Origin: Loigolactobacillus rennini DSM 20253
GTDB taxonomy: Bacteria > Bacillota > Bacilli > Lactobacillales > Lactobacillaceae
DNA: 55,516 nucleotides
Direction of reading: 5' to 3'
NCBI RefSeq assembly: GCF_001436505.1
Contig: NZ_AYYI01000042.1
Coordinates: 1-55,516 of the forward strand
The notes beneath the pieces were generated by a model, which was not told the DNA's origin, searched no databases, and saw only the letters and a program-made list of their open reading frames with translations. Below, piece by piece: positions 7,815-15,590 of the stretch (positions within the stretch are counted from its first letter, which is position 1; each line of letters starts with the position of its first letter). The position numbers and the translations under genes were made by a program.

Positions 7815-9179
7815 TTAATTTAAAAAGATTGAAGCATCGCCGGCGCGATCCGTTAACCGACCATTATGACTGAGTCCCATTTCTTCCATCCATTGTTCAA
7901 ATTCTCTGATTGGATGGTAACCAAAAACTTCGCGTACTGTAGCAGTTTCCTGAAAACCAGTTGTTTGATAGTTTAGCATCACATCATCACCATGCGGAAT
8001 ACCCATAATATAATTGCACCCTGCGGCAGCTAATAAAACTGTTAAGTCTTCAGCGTCATTCTGATCTGCTTTCATATGGTTGGTGTAGCAAACATCACAA
8101 CCCATAGAAATTCCTTGTAATTTCCCCATAAAATGATCTTCTAAACCTGCACGGGTAACTTGTTTTGAATTGTATAGATACTCTGGACCGATAAAACCAA
8201 CAACCGTATTGACAATAAAAGGATCAAATTTTTTTGCAAAGCCATAGCAACGTGATTCCATGGTTAACTCATCTGCACCAAAATTTGCTTCTGCAGAAAG
8301 CTCTGATCCTTCCCCTGTTTCGAAATACATCACATTGGGACCAGCAGCCTGCCCTTGGTGTAACCCCAGTTCATATGCTTCGGAGAGCATCTCGGCATTA
8401 ATCCCAAATGCGGTATTACCTTTTTCTGATCCAGCTATCGACTGGAAGATTAAACCAGCCGGTGCACCGCGACGAATAGCTTCCATCTGAGTAGTGACAT
8501 GTGCTAGCACTGCACATTGCGTTGGAATCTGCCATTGAGAACGAAATTCTTCAAATTTCGTCAAAATTTTAGAAACACTATCCACCGAATCATCATTAGG
8601 GTTTAGCCCAATTACAGCATCACCAATTCCCATGCTGACTCCTTCCATGATGCCTGCCATAATGCCATCAATGTTGTCACTAGGATGATTGGTCTGTAGA
8701 CGCGAAGAAAAGGTGCCCGGCCGGCCGATTGTTGTGTTAGCCGTTTTTTCAATATTAATTTTTTTAGCAGCAACAATTAAATCCATATTCGTCATCAATT
8801 TAGTTACTGCAGCTGCCATTTCAGAAGTTAATCCTCTACGAATGCGTTGAATTTCATGATCAGTTGTTTGACTATCAAGTAACCATTCACGTAAATCCGA
8901 AACAGTCCAATTTTTAATTTCTGAATAGATTTTTTGATTAACCCCATCAATAATAATTCTCGTCACTTCATCTTCCTCATATGGGACGACTGGGTTATTA
9001 TACAGATCTTCTAATGTTAATTGTGCTAAAACAACTTTAGCTGCGACACGTTCCTTAGCATCCTCAGCTACAACACCAGCTAACTCATCACCAGATTTCA
9101 GCTCATTGGCTTTCGCCAAAACTTCTTTAACTGACTTAAACTGATAGAGCTGATTAAATAACTTAGTTTTTAAAATCAT
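7815..9179 (-). CDS. eutB: Ethanolamine ammonia-lyase large subunit EutB
   Basis: Catalytic heavy chain of ethanolamine ammonia-lyase, a TIM barrel binding AdoCbl and ethanolamine. Length (454 aa) is that of the family. Motifs such as RPGTFSSRLQTNHPSDN, VIGLNPNDDSVDSV, FETGEGSELSAEANFGADE and CYTNHMKADQNDAEDL match the substrate and cofactor pocket. ATG 9179 follows GAAGGGATAGCGT. It follows eutA after 31 nt, the normal order, so reactivase and enzyme are made together. Confidence 0.97.
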   Translation of the reverse strand: MILKTKLFNQLYQFKSVKEVLAKANELKSGDELAGVVAEDAKERVAAKVVLAQLTLEDLYNNPVVPYEEDEVTRIIIDGVNQKIYSEIKNWTVSDLREWLLDSQTTDHEIQRIRRGLTSEMAAAVTKLMTNMDLIVAAKKINIEKTANTTIGRPGTFSSRLQTNHPSDNIDGIMAGIMEGVSMGIGDAVIGLNPNDDSVDSVSKILTKFEEFRSQWQIPTQCAVLAHVTTQMEAIRRGAPAGLIFQSIAGSEKGNTAFGINAEMLSEAYELGLHQGQAAGPNVMYFETGEGSELSAEANFGADELTMESRCYGFAKKFDPFIVNTVVGFIGPEYLYNSKQVTRAGLEDHFMGKLQGISMGCDVCYTNHMKADQNDAEDLTVLLAAAGCNYIMGIPHGDDVMLNYQTTGFQETATVREVFGYHPIREFEQWMEEMGLSHNGRLTDRAGDASIFLN

Positions 9180-9210
9180 ACGCTATCCCTTCTTTTCATG
9201 TTGAATTTTA

Positions 9211-10644
9211 TTATCCAAAAATTAACGTCTTTACAATAACGGGTAGAACACTATTATCTGCAACTGGTTCCCCTAAATCGATGTAATCACCATTTTCTAC
9301 TTTGACACTGTCAATACAAACAAATGGATACTTAGGTGGTAGTTGTGCATAAAGACTGTGACCCAAAGCTTTGGCCATGTCTTCATGTACAATAATGATC
9401 AGTGGCTCTTGTTTTTCAATTAATGTTTTGGCCCCTATGGTAATCCCTTCCGCATAACGCTGAATATCGCTAAATTTTGGATTTTTAAGGCCATTAAAAG
9501 CTAATACAACATTATGCAGCTCATTTTCCACTTGATACCATTTAATCTTTTTTGTGATTTGTTCAGCTAATTCAGCCGTATCTCCCTGTTCATCCTGTCT
9601 AGCCATTTTTAAAATAGGTAAGTTGCGTAAAGGTAATATGCCTTGAGTAAATGAAATTGTGCTGCCAGATACATCAGTTGTATGCGAGCCAGCGCCAACC
9701 ACGGTAGCACGAATTGTTTCTAAGGATGTCGCAACCTGCTTATCACGGTAGATTTGGGAATTTCTTAGGGCGTAGCCTAAGAGCAATCCAATATCACCAT
9801 ATTTAAAAATATCTGTTGGCAAGTTTTCATTTAAACAATCCGCAACACCCCCTGAAAAAGTCACCAATGGGATATTTGGGTTTAAATGTAAACCATGATT
9901 AGCGACCAACATATCGTAATAGGGGCTCTTGGTCCCAATGCCAACACTATTTTCCAAAACTTGAACCAATATTTGAATAATAGGGGCTAAAAGTTGTGGC
10001 GAAGCCGTAGTGCCATATGAGATATCTAGTTTTAGCTCAGTAATGAGTTTTTCAATTTTGGGTGCAATATAATTGATCTTGCCGGTTTTCTTTTCAACTT
10101 TGATCAAACGACCACCAATATCAAAACAAGCAGTATCAATCACGTCTAAACCATCAAAAACAACCAAATTGGAAGTTCCTCCACCAATATCCAAATTAAC
10201 AGCTAACTGATGTTTGTCTTTTGAAGTGATATTTGTTCCCGCACCTTTACCTGCAATAATACTTTCTAGATCTGGCCCAGCTGTTGCAACAACAAAATCT
10301 CCTGCATAACCACTGAGTGCTTCCGTTACAGCATTAGCATTATCTTTGCGGGCCGTTTCACCTGTGATGATCACAGCCCCCATTTGAATAGCTGTTTTAT
10401 TAATACCAGCTTTTTCATATTGCTGAGTGACAAATTTTTTAATGACTGCTGCATCAATCGTCTGCTGGTTTAGTAATGGCGTAAAAATAATGTCACTTTT
10501 ATAGATAACCTCTTTTTTTGAAATATTAATGCGTGGTACTGAAAAAGCAGATGCAAAATTCTTGATAGTTAATCGTGACAAAACTAATTGCGTGGTGGAT
10601 GTCCCCAGGTCTATACCCACGCTTAGAATCGTATTATTTTCCAA
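9211..10644 (-). CDS. eutA: Ethanolamine ammonia-lyase reactivating factor EutA
   Basis: An ASKHA-fold ATPase that exchanges damaged cobalamin in EutBC for fresh AdoCbl. The N-terminal phosphate-binding loop is SVGIDLGTSTTQLVLSRL at residue 8, a second nucleotide site is NLDIGGGTSNLVVFDG near residue 150, and the TGETARKDNA segment is typical of EutA. Full length (477 aa). It has its own leader of about 110 nt after eutW, containing an EutV-type dual hairpin overlapping a terminator, so expression of eutA and everything downstream should need phosphorylated EutV. Confidence 0.95.
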   Translation of the reverse strand: MENNTILSVGIDLGTSTTQLVLSRLTIKNFASAFSVPRINISKKEVIYKSDIIFTPLLNQQTIDAAVIKKFVTQQYEKAGINKTAIQMGAVIITGETARKDNANAVTEALSGYAGDFVVATAGPDLESIIAGKGAGTNITSKDKHQLAVNLDIGGGTSNLVVFDGLDVIDTACFDIGGRLIKVEKKTGKINYIAPKIEKLITELKLDISYGTTASPQLLAPIIQILVQVLENSVGIGTKSPYYDMLVANHGLHLNPNIPLVTFSGGVADCLNENLPTDIFKYGDIGLLLGYALRNSQIYRDKQVATSLETIRATVVGAGSHTTDVSGSTISFTQGILPLRNLPILKMARQDEQGDTAELAEQITKKIKWYQVENELHNVVLAFNGLKNPKFSDIQRYAEGITIGAKTLIEKQEPLIIIVHEDMAKALGHSLYAQLPPKYPFVCIDSVKVENGDYIDLGEPVADNSVLPVIVKTLIFG

Positions 10645-10662
10645 TCGATCACCTTCTTTACT

Positions 10663-10719
10663 AAAAAAGAACCCAAATTAACACAATGTACTTTAAAATA
10701 CCTTGCATCATTTGGGCTC
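10663..10719 (-). terminator. Conditional terminator in the eutA leader
   Basis: On the minus strand the 10-bp stem GAGCCCAAAT/ATTTGGGTTC (one G-U pair) is followed by TTTTTT. Its 5' arm (10710-10719) overlaps the second EutV hairpin at 10715-10726, so the two folds are mutually exclusive. This is the layout of an antitermination site. Confidence 0.8.
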
Positions 10720-10750
10720 CCCTGCCGCTTGGATAACGCCTTTGTTATCC
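10715..10750 (-). promoter_or_regulatory. EutV (ANTAR) dual-hairpin binding site, eutA leader
   Basis: Minus-strand RNA folds into P1 (GGATAAC-AAAGGC-GTTATCC, 10731-10750) and, 4 nt later, P2 (GGC-AGGGGA-GCC, 10715-10726). Both hexaloops have A at position 1 and G at position 4, the known EutV recognition rule. P2 competes with the terminator at 10663-10719. P1 begins 5 nt after the eutW stop codon. EutV is encoded at 12180-12746. Confidence 0.82.
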
Positions 10751-10755
10751 TTTAT

Positions 10756-12177
10756 TTAATTATTAAACGAGAATTCAATTTTCGTTCCAGTATCACTGGA
10801 ATCAATTGCTAATTTACCTTGTAATTTATCCGTGACATAACTACGGACAATCGTTAACCCTAAACTATCTGAAGAAATTTGTTTAACAGAAAAGCCGCTG
10901 CCATTATCAATCACGCTAATTGTAATGATACCGTGATCAATCACACCTTTTATCTTAATCTTTCCCGCTTTATCCGCCGGAAAGGCATGGTCAACAATGT
11001 TTTGCAGCAATTCATTTACAATAATTGATACTGTTACAATTCGGTCACTATCAATCATAATTTGAGGATCTATATTGGTTTGTACCGTAATTTTTTCAGT
11101 ATCATTTAATTGTTTAAAATGTGAAACTAATAGACTAAGCACGGATGCTAAATTAGTATCATCGCTCACTTGCTTTGCTAGTAATTCATATGTGGAAGCA
11201 ATTGCCATAATGCGGCTAATGCTGCTATTTAAAGCTTTTTTTAATTGCGGTTCTTTCAAGCGACGTTGCTGAATACGCAGTAAAGAAATAACTGATTGCA
11301 AATTATTTTTCACGCGATGATTAATTTCGCGAATTGCAACTGATTTTGAAATAATCTCAGCTTCTTTACGTTTTATTTCAGTTATATCTTGAATTAAAAT
11401 AATTAACTGATGATTGTCCCCATTCCATAACTTTCGAAGTGTAAAATAACTATCTAAATACTGTAATTTTTTCTTTTTAACAAATTTGTTTTCTCGCCCC
11501 ATTTGCGCTAATTCATTAATGGTCTGTTTAAATGTTGCGCCATCCAATGATAAATTGTCGTAATCTAAACCGATAATATTTTCTAGGTAACCTAAACGTT
11601 GGTATAGCTTAATTGCTGCTTTATTGGTTAAAACTAATTTGCCAGACTCATTAAAAATTAAAATAGCATCAACTAATTGATCAGTTACCGCTAAATCCAA
11701 ACGGCCGAATAATTGGATAGTGGACGACAAATCATGGTAACGGCCATTAGCATCCTTACCACGAAACGAATTTAAAATATTACCAGAAACATCAGATTCA
11801 ACAATAGTCACACCAATAATTTGTTCCTTAAATTTAATCGGATAAATTCGCTGGCGGATTAATTTATTTTCCTGTGTTTCTGCTAGTAGACCTAATGAAG
11901 GCAAGCCAGTTTCCAATGCGTGAAAGACACCGGGTTCATTAATTTGCAACGCTTTTTTACCAACAACAGTATGTTGGTAAAGTGATTGTCCCACTTGAGG
12001 CTTTTGGTGATACACAACAACAGCTTGATTAGTATATTCATTGCGAATATCAATAAAAACATCAAACCTCTGAAAGGCACGATTAGTTTTGATGCTTTCC
12101 GCTTCTTCTGTTAGACGCTCAATCATTGGTAAGGTAAGATCTGAATATTTCTCAACTAGCTTTTTTAACGTTTGCAT
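10756..12177 (-). CDS. eutW: Sensor histidine kinase EutW
   Basis: A soluble 473-residue kinase with no membrane segments, so it senses ethanolamine in the cytoplasm. Residues 1-135 are the N-terminal sensing region, residues 165-270 a PAS-like domain (DAILIFNESGKLVLTN), residues 275-330 a HisKA_2-type phosphoacceptor helix (INHRVKNNLQSVISLL, His287), and residues 350-470 an HATPase with NELLQNIVDHAF, DNGSGF and LGLTIV boxes. It phosphorylates EutV. Its ATG overlaps the eutV stop by one base (TGATG), typical of coupled two-component genes. Confidence 0.93.
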   Translation of the reverse strand: MQTLKKLVEKYSDLTLPMIERLTEEAESIKTNRAFQRFDVFIDIRNEYTNQAVVVYHQKPQVGQSLYQHTVVGKKALQINEPGVFHALETGLPSLGLLAETQENKLIRQRIYPIKFKEQIIGVTIVESDVSGNILNSFRGKDANGRYHDLSSTIQLFGRLDLAVTDQLVDAILIFNESGKLVLTNKAAIKLYQRLGYLENIIGLDYDNLSLDGATFKQTINELAQMGRENKFVKKKKLQYLDSYFTLRKLWNGDNHQLIILIQDITEIKRKEAEIISKSVAIREINHRVKNNLQSVISLLRIQQRRLKEPQLKKALNSSISRIMAIASTYELLAKQVSDDTNLASVLSLLVSHFKQLNDTEKITVQTNIDPQIMIDSDRIVTVSIIVNELLQNIVDHAFPADKAGKIKIKGVIDHGIITISVIDNGSGFSVKQISSDSLGLTIVRSYVTDKLQGKLAIDSSDTGTKIEFSFNN

Positions 12178-12746
12178 CAGGCATTCATCACAATTAATTC
12201 GGCTAAATCATTCATCGGACAACGTTTCGTCATACTAAGTTTACGTAACATTTTATACGCGGCATCCTCTGATAATTGATTTTCTTCCATTAAAACGCCT
12301 TTTGCTCGTTCAATTACTTTTCTTTGTTCCAGCTTAGTGCTCAACTTCTCCATCTTTTCAGCTAGTAATTTGTTACGCCGACTCTGCTCTAATCCAACTT
12401 CAATTGTTGTTAACAAAGAACGCTCGGCTAAGGGCTTTACTAAGTAGCCAACGGCCCCAATATTATTCGCTGATTTCATATCACTGCGGTCACTATATGC
12501 TGACAAATAAATAATGCCTGCTGTCAAACCATCAGCCATAATTTTTTTACCCGCTTTTAAGCCATTAAGTAACGGCATCCGGATATCCATAATCACTAAA
12601 TCTGGCTTTTTTTGTTGGCAGACTTCAATCGCCTCAAAACCATCTCCTGCTTCTCCACTAACATGATAGCCCGCTTGCTCAACAATATCACGAATATCTA
12701 TTCTGGTAATCGGTTCATCATCAACAATAACTAATTTTGCACTCAT
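12177..12746 (-). CDS. eutV: Response regulator EutV with ANTAR RNA-binding domain
   Basis: Residues 1-120 are a receiver domain with acidic pocket DDE (9-11) and phosphoacceptor Asp54 in VIMDIRMP. Residues 125-188 are an ANTAR domain (KVIERAKGVLMEEN, then AAYKMLRKLSM), which dimerises on phosphorylation and binds paired RNA hairpins to block terminators. Matching hairpins occur in this window at 10715-10750 and 14424-14464, with weaker candidates at 16895-16933 and 16013-16060. ATG 12746 has GAGGAG 8 nt before it; a GTG 9 nt upstream is too close to the ribosome site. It lies 21 nt after eutS. Confidence 0.94.
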   Translation of the reverse strand: MSAKLVIVDDEPITRIDIRDIVEQAGYHVSGEAGDGFEAIEVCQQKKPDLVIMDIRMPLLNGLKAGKKIMADGLTAGIIYLSAYSDRSDMKSANNIGAVGYLVKPLAERSLLTTIEVGLEQSRRNKLLAEKMEKLSTKLEQRKVIERAKGVLMEENQLSEDAAYKMLRKLSMTKRCPMNDLAELIVMNA

Positions 12747-12767
12747 TATGGCCACTCCTCTTTATCC

Positions 12768-13115
12768 TTAAGTATAGGTAATCGCCGGTGTTACAGAAAA
12801 ATGAAGAATGCGTTCTAAACCAATTGTTACTTGTTTCACCGCACTTTCAACAGAACTAATCTCACCGATAACAACTAAAGAGCCGCTGAAACGATCAAGA
12901 AAGCCAAGCTTAATATCACCGGCTTTAACAGCAATATCTGCTGCTATAATTGATGCTTCGCTTGGGGTAATGGTTAAGATCCCTAAAGCAGCACCATCTT
13001 TTTGCGACAATCCTAATTTACAATAGATGTCAGACCCAGGATGAGCAATAATGTGTGCCAGAGTAACCTGCTTACCTGGTACAGATTCCTGAATTATACG
13101 TTGTTTAGCATCCAG
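12768..13115 (-). CDS. eutS: EutS shell protein with apparent CTG start
   Basis: A single BMC-domain protein of the bent EutS/PduU type. Residues from about 36 ([20 protein letters not shown], then [15 protein letters not shown]) are clearly EutS. The frame stays open and homologous upstream to 13115: [20 protein letters not shown] matches the normal EutS N-terminus. No ATG, GTG or TTG lies at its head. CTG 13113-13115 falls where the family start Met belongs, 8 nt after AAGG, giving 115 aa, a normal length. TTG 13010 would give only 80 residues and delete the first strand. Transcribed from its own promoter at 13182-13211. Confidence 0.85.
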   Translation of the reverse strand: MDAKQRIIQESVPGKQVTLAHIIAHPGSDIYCKLGLSQKDGAALGILTITPSEASIIAADIAVKAGDIKLGFLDRFSGSLVVIGEISSVESAVKQVTIGLERILHFSVTPAITYT

Positions 13116-13160
13116 TTTAGTCGCCTTCTTTTACTCTGTAAGAATTAAATGACAGTCATT

Positions 13161-13174
13161 TAAAAGCGATTACA
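13161..13174 (-). promoter_or_regulatory. CcpA cre-like site at the eutS transcription start
   Basis: Minus strand TGTAATCGCTTTTA matches the cre pattern TGNAANCGNTNNCA at all fixed positions but one. It lies a few bases after the -10 box of the eutS promoter, where CcpA would act as a roadblock. Carbon-catabolite control of ethanolamine use is the expected logic, but binding is inferred. Confidence 0.55.
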
Positions 13175-13181
13175 ACTTTGA

Positions 13182-13211
13182 ATTATAAAGTGGCATGATT
13201 AACACTGTCAA
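13182..13211 (-). promoter_or_regulatory. Sigma-A promoter for eutS-eutV-eutW
   Basis: Minus strand TTGACA (13206-13211), an 18-bp spacer and TATAAT (13182-13187) form a perfect-hexamer promoter directly after the eutG stop. No terminator or EutV hairpin follows before eutS, so the regulator genes should be transcribed independently of EutV. This gives a basal supply of EutV/EutW. Confidence 0.8.
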
Positions 13212-13212
13212 T

Positions 13213-14343
13213 TTAACCAAAACTTGCATCTAATATGCTTAAAACATCTTCTTTATTTGGCTTGCGTGGATTAGATTTAGTTGTCCCATCCCGTAATGCT
13301 GCTTGGGCAATATCATTTTTATAGTGGTTAAAGGTTTCTTTAGTTAATCCATAATTGTGAAAAGAATCCGGCATGTTTAATTTTTTCCTTAACTGACAAA
13401 TCGCATTAGTTAAACTTCTAATACCAATACGCGGATTAGAAGCCGATAAGCCGATCAATTTAGCTAAATGGCTATATTTTTGCGCCGCAGTACTATTTAG
13501 ATCATTTTCTAAATTAGCATTGTATTTGATAATTTGGGGTAATAAAATCGTATTCAATCGGCCATGTGGAATGTGAAATTTAGCGCCTGCAGCATGAGCA
13601 ATGCCATGATTCAACCCTAAATTAGCTAAATTAAATGCCATCCCCGCTAAACAAGAAGCATGATGCATTTTCTGACGTGCTGACAAATCATCACCATTTC
13701 GACTGACTTTTTCAATATTTTCAAACACTAATTGAAATGCTTTTTCTGCAAAAGAATCAGAAAAATCGGTGGCATTTATTGAAACATAGGCTTCTAAACA
13801 ATGTGTTAAAACGTCCATACCAGTATCTGCCGTAATATTTTGCGGTGCCGTTTTTACTAAATTAGCATCTAAAAGTGCCACTTGTGGCAAGATATCATCT
13901 GTCACTAAGGGATATTTAACCCCTGCTTCAGCATCTGTCAATACTGAAAAATTAGTGACTTCAGAACCGGTACCACTGGTTGTTGGTACCGCAATAAAGG
14001 TAATAGTTTCCTGCTTTTTAAAAACACGTTGCGCAAAAAACTTCATTGCTTTAGCAGCATCAATTGCAGAACCGCCACCAACAGCAATTACCATCGTAGC
14101 ATTAAATTCATTTAGTGCGGTCATACCAGAAATAATTTTGTTAATGGGCGGATCTGGTACAATGTCTGAAAAAATCTTGAGTTCATTTTGGTCTGTTAAT
14201 TTTGCAGTAATTGACTCTATCTTACCGGATTCAACCATAAAAGGATCCGTTACAATAAAGATATGTTGTTGATTGATTGTCTCAAGCGCATTTAATGCAT
14301 TATCACCCGACCAAATTTCTGTTTTAAAACGAATTTTGTTCAC
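13213..14343 (-). CDS. eutG: Iron-type alcohol dehydrogenase EutG
   Basis: Reduces acetaldehyde to ethanol, regenerating NAD within the microcompartment. The group III alcohol dehydrogenase motifs are present: GGGSAIDAAKAMKFF for the cofactor, PTTSGTGSEVT, and the metal-binding LNHGIAHAAGAKFHIPHGRL. Length is 376 aa. The start is GTG 14343 after GAGGGGG. It is the first gene of the eut locus and has a leader with an EutV dual hairpin and terminator, so it should be switched on by antitermination. A non-eut Fe-alcohol dehydrogenase cannot be fully excluded, but context supports EutG. Confidence 0.88.
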   Translation of the reverse strand: MNKIRFKTEIWSGDNALNALETINQQHIFIVTDPFMVESGKIESITAKLTDQNELKIFSDIVPDPPINKIISGMTALNEFNATMVIAVGGGSAIDAAKAMKFFAQRVFKKQETITFIAVPTTSGTGSEVTNFSVLTDAEAGVKYPLVTDDILPQVALLDANLVKTAPQNITADTGMDVLTHCLEAYVSINATDFSDSFAEKAFQLVFENIEKVSRNGDDLSARQKMHHASCLAGMAFNLANLGLNHGIAHAAGAKFHIPHGRLNTILLPQIIKYNANLENDLNSTAAQKYSHLAKLIGLSASNPRIGIRSLTNAICQLRKKLNMPDSFHNYGLTKETFNHYKNDIAQAALRDGTTKSNPRKPNKEDVLSILDASFG

Positions 14344-14388
14344 TATTAACCCCCTCTTTTATCATGGTTTATTTAAAACGCAAATAAC

Positions 14389-14435
14389 AAAAAAGCAGCT
14401 TTTAGGCAATACAAATATTGCTTAAAAGCTGCTTT
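14389..14435 (-). terminator. Conditional terminator in the eutG leader
   Basis: The minus-strand stem has arms 14417-14435 and 14392-14410 (AAAGCAGCTTTTA...GCAAT, about 18 pairs with one mismatch) and is followed by TTTTTT. Its 5' arm shares bases with EutV hairpin P2 (14424-14441), so binding of EutV should prevent it from forming. Confidence 0.85.
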
Positions 14436-14464
14436 GCTTTTTTCTTCACGCACACCGTTGTACG
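14424..14464 (-). promoter_or_regulatory. EutV (ANTAR) dual-hairpin binding site, eutG leader
   Basis: P1 is CGTAC-AACGGT-GTGCG (14449-14464) and P2 is AAAAGC-AAAGCA-GCTTTT (14424-14441), separated by 7 nt. Both six-base loops carry A1 and G4. P2 overlaps the 5' arm of the terminator at 14389-14435. This is the textbook EutV site geometry. Confidence 0.87.
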
Positions 14465-14486
14465 AATTATTATTGTTTACATATCT

Positions 14487-14515
14487 AATTTAGCGCTTAC
14501 AAATAGATTTGTCAA
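14487..14515 (-). promoter_or_regulatory. eutG promoter with overlapping cre-like site
   Basis: Minus strand TTGACA (14510-14515), a 17-bp spacer and TAAATT (14487-14492). Within it TGTAAGCGCTAAAT (14489-14502) matches the left half and centre of a CcpA cre site, with the last two bases off. The composite bacteriocin element begins only 22 bp upstream. Confidence 0.65.
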
Positions 14516-14537
14516 TCATAATTTATAATTATTAATC

Positions 14538-14543
14538 ATACAA
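14538..14543 (+). repeat. Left 6-bp target-site duplication (ATACAA)
   Basis: ATACAA directly abuts the outer end of MITE-like copy 1. The same six bases directly abut the outer end of copy 2 (15983-15988). A chance match of six adjacent bases is about 1 in 4096. It implies that both copies and the bacteriocin genes between them inserted as one unit. Confidence 0.65.
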
Positions 14544-14872
14544 CCTGAATTATTCATACTTTAAAAGCGGAGCGCTTTATCCGATTTTTGGGCGCACGCA
14601 GCCACTAAGGCTCAATTTAAGCCTTAAATTTTACGGTCCCACCACCTAGTGGGACCACTTGATGGCTTAAATCTTGGCCAACACTTAATAAAGCAGCGCT
14701 TGTTTGACCTGATAGCTACTTAGTTTCAGGCGCAGTTTACGCCCGACATGGACCAGTCGACCGAACAGAAATGGGCCTCTTTTATTACCCTTAAAAGATG
14801 CACTGCTAAAAGTAATTGTGGCTTGCATTGATCAGTTAACGTTCATTTAGATTTAAGTGTGAATAATTCAGG
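14544..14872. mobile_element. MITE-like element, copy 1 (329 bp)
   Basis: Bounded by perfect 13-bp terminal inverted repeats CCTGAATTATTCA and TGAATAATTCAGG, with similarity running on for several bases. It encodes no protein. An internal hairpin GGTCCCAC...GTGGGACC lies near 14634. The first about 100 bp are roughly 85 percent identical by eye to copy 2 in the same orientation, and a later block (AACAGAAATG...) also matches. It is a non-autonomous element; the family of its transposase is not known to me. Confidence 0.75.
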
Positions 14873-14918
14873 CATATATAGACTTTTAAACATTTGTGGT
14901 TTTCCTTTTCCGGTAAAA

Positions 14919-15257
14919 TTAATTGCTAGGCCACATGTTACTAGTACTAAGCATATTAAATTCACCCCAATCACCTTGAGAATGGGCTAATTGATTGATG
15001 GCAGCTAAAATTTTATTTTCTTCAGCATCAAAATGCAGCTGATCGGCAAATGCTTGGCTAGCAATGTTGGCATAAACCGCACGGGCTTCACGTTCAGGTG
15101 TTTGTTGCTTGTGCGTAACTTTATCAATTCCTGTATTAAGAATATTTAGCACATATTGATAGCGTTCAGGCGCATTATGCCGTTGTAAGGATGACCGTAA
15201 ATCAGTGAATAAATTAAGTGCTTGTTTTTTAATTTGTTGTTGGCTAAGTTTACTCAT
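14919..15257 (-). CDS. Class IIa bacteriocin immunity protein (PedB-like)
   Basis: A 112-residue, mostly helical cytoplasmic protein closely resembling the pediocin PA-1 immunity protein from start to end: IKKQALNLFTDL, YQYVLNILNTGID, QQTPEREARAVY and the C-terminus WGEFNMLSTSNMWPS. Such proteins protect the producer by binding the mannose-PTS receptor when the bacteriocin is attached. I chose ATG 15257 because it aligns to the PedB start and has GGGAG 7-8 nt upstream; ATG 15260 and GTG 15263 are in the same frame. It lies 63 nt after the bacteriocin gene on the same strand with no terminator between, so the two are probably co-transcribed. Confidence 0.93.
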   Translation of the reverse strand: MSKLSQQQIKKQALNLFTDLRSSLQRHNAPERYQYVLNILNTGIDKVTHKQQTPEREARAVYANIASQAFADQLHFDAEENKILAAINQLAHSQGDWGEFNMLSTSNMWPSN

Positions 15258-15320
15258 CATCACACTCCCTTCTTTTTTGTATTGTTGAAAATAAGATAAG
15301 GGCAGGCTTTTTTCTTAAAT

Positions 15321-15512
15321 TTAGCATTTATGATTTCCTTGGTGACCACCTGTGGTCCAAGCCATTGCACCATTATTAATGGTACAAGTCAAAGCTTTAC
15401 CCCAGTCAACCGAGCAAGAATGCTTACTACACGAAACACCATTGCCATAATATTTCCCACCATTTACCTGGGTTAGCTCTTCTTTACTTAACATCTTGAA
15501 TTCTTTGATAAT
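15321..15512 (-). CDS. Pediocin-like class IIa bacteriocin precursor
   Basis: The mature part (44 residues after the double glycine) begins KYYGNGV and ends GGHQGNHKC. It differs from pediocin PA-1 at five places as I recall that sequence (T8S, G10S, T22L, I25T, A34T) and keeps all four cysteines (9, 14, 24, 44). The leader ends ELTQVNGG with the usual hydrophobic residues at -4, -7, -12 and -15. The start is unclear. ATT 15510-15512, 9 nt after AGGAAG, gives the normal 19-residue leader MIKEFKMLSKEELTQVNGG. ATG 15494 gives only 13 residues and has no ribosome site. A TGA precedes the ATT. No ABC exporter is encoded in this window. Confidence 0.9.
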   Translation of the reverse strand: MIKEFKMLSKEELTQVNGGKYYGNGVSCSKHSCSVDWGKALTCTINNGAMAWTTGGHQGNHKC

Positions 15513-15590
15513 TCAACATTTCTTCCTGAAATTTCTAATTATTACGCTGGAAATATAAAAAGCGAGCTCAATTTTCATTTCTCATTGACC

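Noticed and set aside
12768-13010. EutS as an 80-residue protein starting at TTG 13010
   Set aside because: EutS homology continues in frame to 13115, and the short form would lack the first strand of the BMC fold.
15484-15519. Short reading frame MLNYQRIQDVK upstream of the bacteriocin
   Set aside because: Its ATG lies only 2 nt after the ribosome site and it ends after 11 codons. It is more likely a by-product of the altered leader start than a gene.
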